Origin: Robiginitomaculum sp.
GTDB taxonomy: Bacteria; Pseudomonadota; Alphaproteobacteria; Caulobacterales; Maricaulaceae
Length of the DNA: 52,382 bases
Assembly: GCA_002733495.1 (NCBI GenBank)
Contig: NVVV01000018.1
Span: forward strand, 1 to 52,382
Direction of reading: 5' to 3'
Shown here: positions 51,915-52,382 of the stretch, one piece after another
How positions within the stretch are numbered: the first letter of the stretch is position 1
Layout of the letters: every line of letters starts with the position of its first letter
Program-made: the position numbers and the translations under genes
The notes under the pieces: generated by a model
What the model was told of the DNA's origin: nothing
Database searches by the model: none
The model's input: the letters and a program-made list of their open reading frames with translations, nothing else

Positions 51915-52382
51915 ATGAATAAACCTACAGGCACACTCACCCCTCAAACTGTTTCCACTGGGCCGCTGCCCGCATCGCGCAAGGTCTATACCTCGCCCAA
52001 GGGCGCGCCGGATTTAAAAGTCTCGCACCGGCAGATTGAACTGCATGAAAGTGCGAACGAACCTGCGGTGCGCGTATACGACACCTCTGGGCCATACACT
52101 GACCCCGACGCCAGCATTAATGTTGATGCCGGTCTGGCGCGCCCCCGCACAGTATGGGTAAAAGCGCGCGCCAATGTTGAAGAATATCAGGGCCGCGATG
52201 TGCGCCCCGAAGACAATGGCAATGTAGGCGAGAAACATCTGGCGCGTTCCTTCCCCCATTTGCACCGACCTTTACGCGGCATAGGAGACGGGCCGCTAAC
52301 GCAATTGGAATACGCCCGCGCCGGGATCATCACCAAAGAGATGCATTTTGCCGCCGAGCGCGAAAATCTTGGCCGCAAAGTC
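51915..52382 (+). CDS. thiC: Phosphomethylpyrimidine synthase ThiC (partial, runs off window)
   Basis: First 156 codons, open to the window end. The N-terminal region has [11 protein letters not shown], the [11 protein letters not shown] block and the [17 protein letters not shown]-like segment, followed by [15 protein letters not shown], all typical of ThiC. ThiC is a radical SAM enzyme that converts 5-aminoimidazole ribotide to HMP phosphate; the C-terminal cluster cysteines lie beyond the window. AAAGGAAAC precedes the ATG. The upstream TPP riboswitch confirms the call. Confidence 0.95.
   Translation, partial: MNKPTGTLTPQTVSTGPLPASRKVYTSPKGAPDLKVSHRQIELHESANEPAVRVYDTSGPYTDPDASINVDAGLARPRTVWVKARANVEEYQGRDVRPEDNGNVGEKHLARSFPHLHRPLRGIGDGPLTQLEYARAGIITKEMHFAAERENLGRKV

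Overview
The window looks like part of an alphaproteobacterial chromosome. The pointers are moderate GC, alphaproteobacterial-style dispersed palindromic repeats (TGTCAT...CCGG...CCAG), an sHdr sulfur-oxidation operon, a sphingomonad-like protocatechuate 4,5-cleavage (lig) operon, TonB receptors and AacS. Genus is not resolvable; I infer an aquatic or marine heterotroph that also oxidises sulfur compounds.

Region 1 (1-10.3 kb) is a sulfur-oxidising heterodisulfide-reductase-like (sHdr) locus: dsrE, hdrC1, hdrB1, hdrA, a conserved hypothetical gene, hdrC2, hdrB2, a small unknown gene and lbpA (lipoate-binding carrier) on the + strand. Divergent lipoate-assembly genes (radical SAM sulfur insertase and LipT-like flavoprotein) and a glutamine-amidotransferase-like protein that lacks its catalytic cysteine lie upstream. 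A GIY-YIG gene flanked by composite palindromic repeats sits between the two halves. The sulfite expected from sHdr could feed the nearby UDP-sulfoquinovose synthase (sqdB, 11.9 kb).

Region 2 (13.1-17.5 kb, - strand) is a compact four-gene operon: a thermostable-hemolysin-family protein (GNAT/autoinducer-synthase-like fold), an AMP-forming acyl ligase fused to a haem-oxygenase-like di-iron oxidase domain, an SDR reductase and a secreted TPR protein. It reads like an acyl-derived small-molecule pathway and is the best candidate for an undescribed system here.

Region 3 (17.6-43.9 kb) is catabolic: GntP permease, TonB receptor, FMN alpha-hydroxyacid dehydrogenase, pobA, ligAB, a LysR regulator with two DNA-binding domains, ligK-ligU-(6PGDH-like)-ligJ-ligI-ligC, a second TonB receptor, an aromatic-acid MFS carrier, another LysR, a tandem OsmC protein, an aromatic aldehyde dehydrogenase, a Bcr-type MFS carrier and a Tat-exported TPP enzyme of the benzoylformate-decarboxylase type. 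Together the enzymes could take a 4-hydroxymandelate-type substrate through 4-hydroxybenzaldehyde, 4-hydroxybenzoate and protocatechuate to central metabolism. A repeated TTCGATAATATA-type element lies upstream of several of these genes. The region ends at a tRNA-Ser(UGA).

Region 4 (44-52.4 kb) is mostly housekeeping: rlpA, a HIT hydrolase, an alpha/beta hydrolase-DUF482-RidA operon, another hydrolase, a possible structured RNA, acetoacetyl-CoA synthetase, palindromic repeats, and a TPP riboswitch upstream of thiC, which runs off the end of the window.
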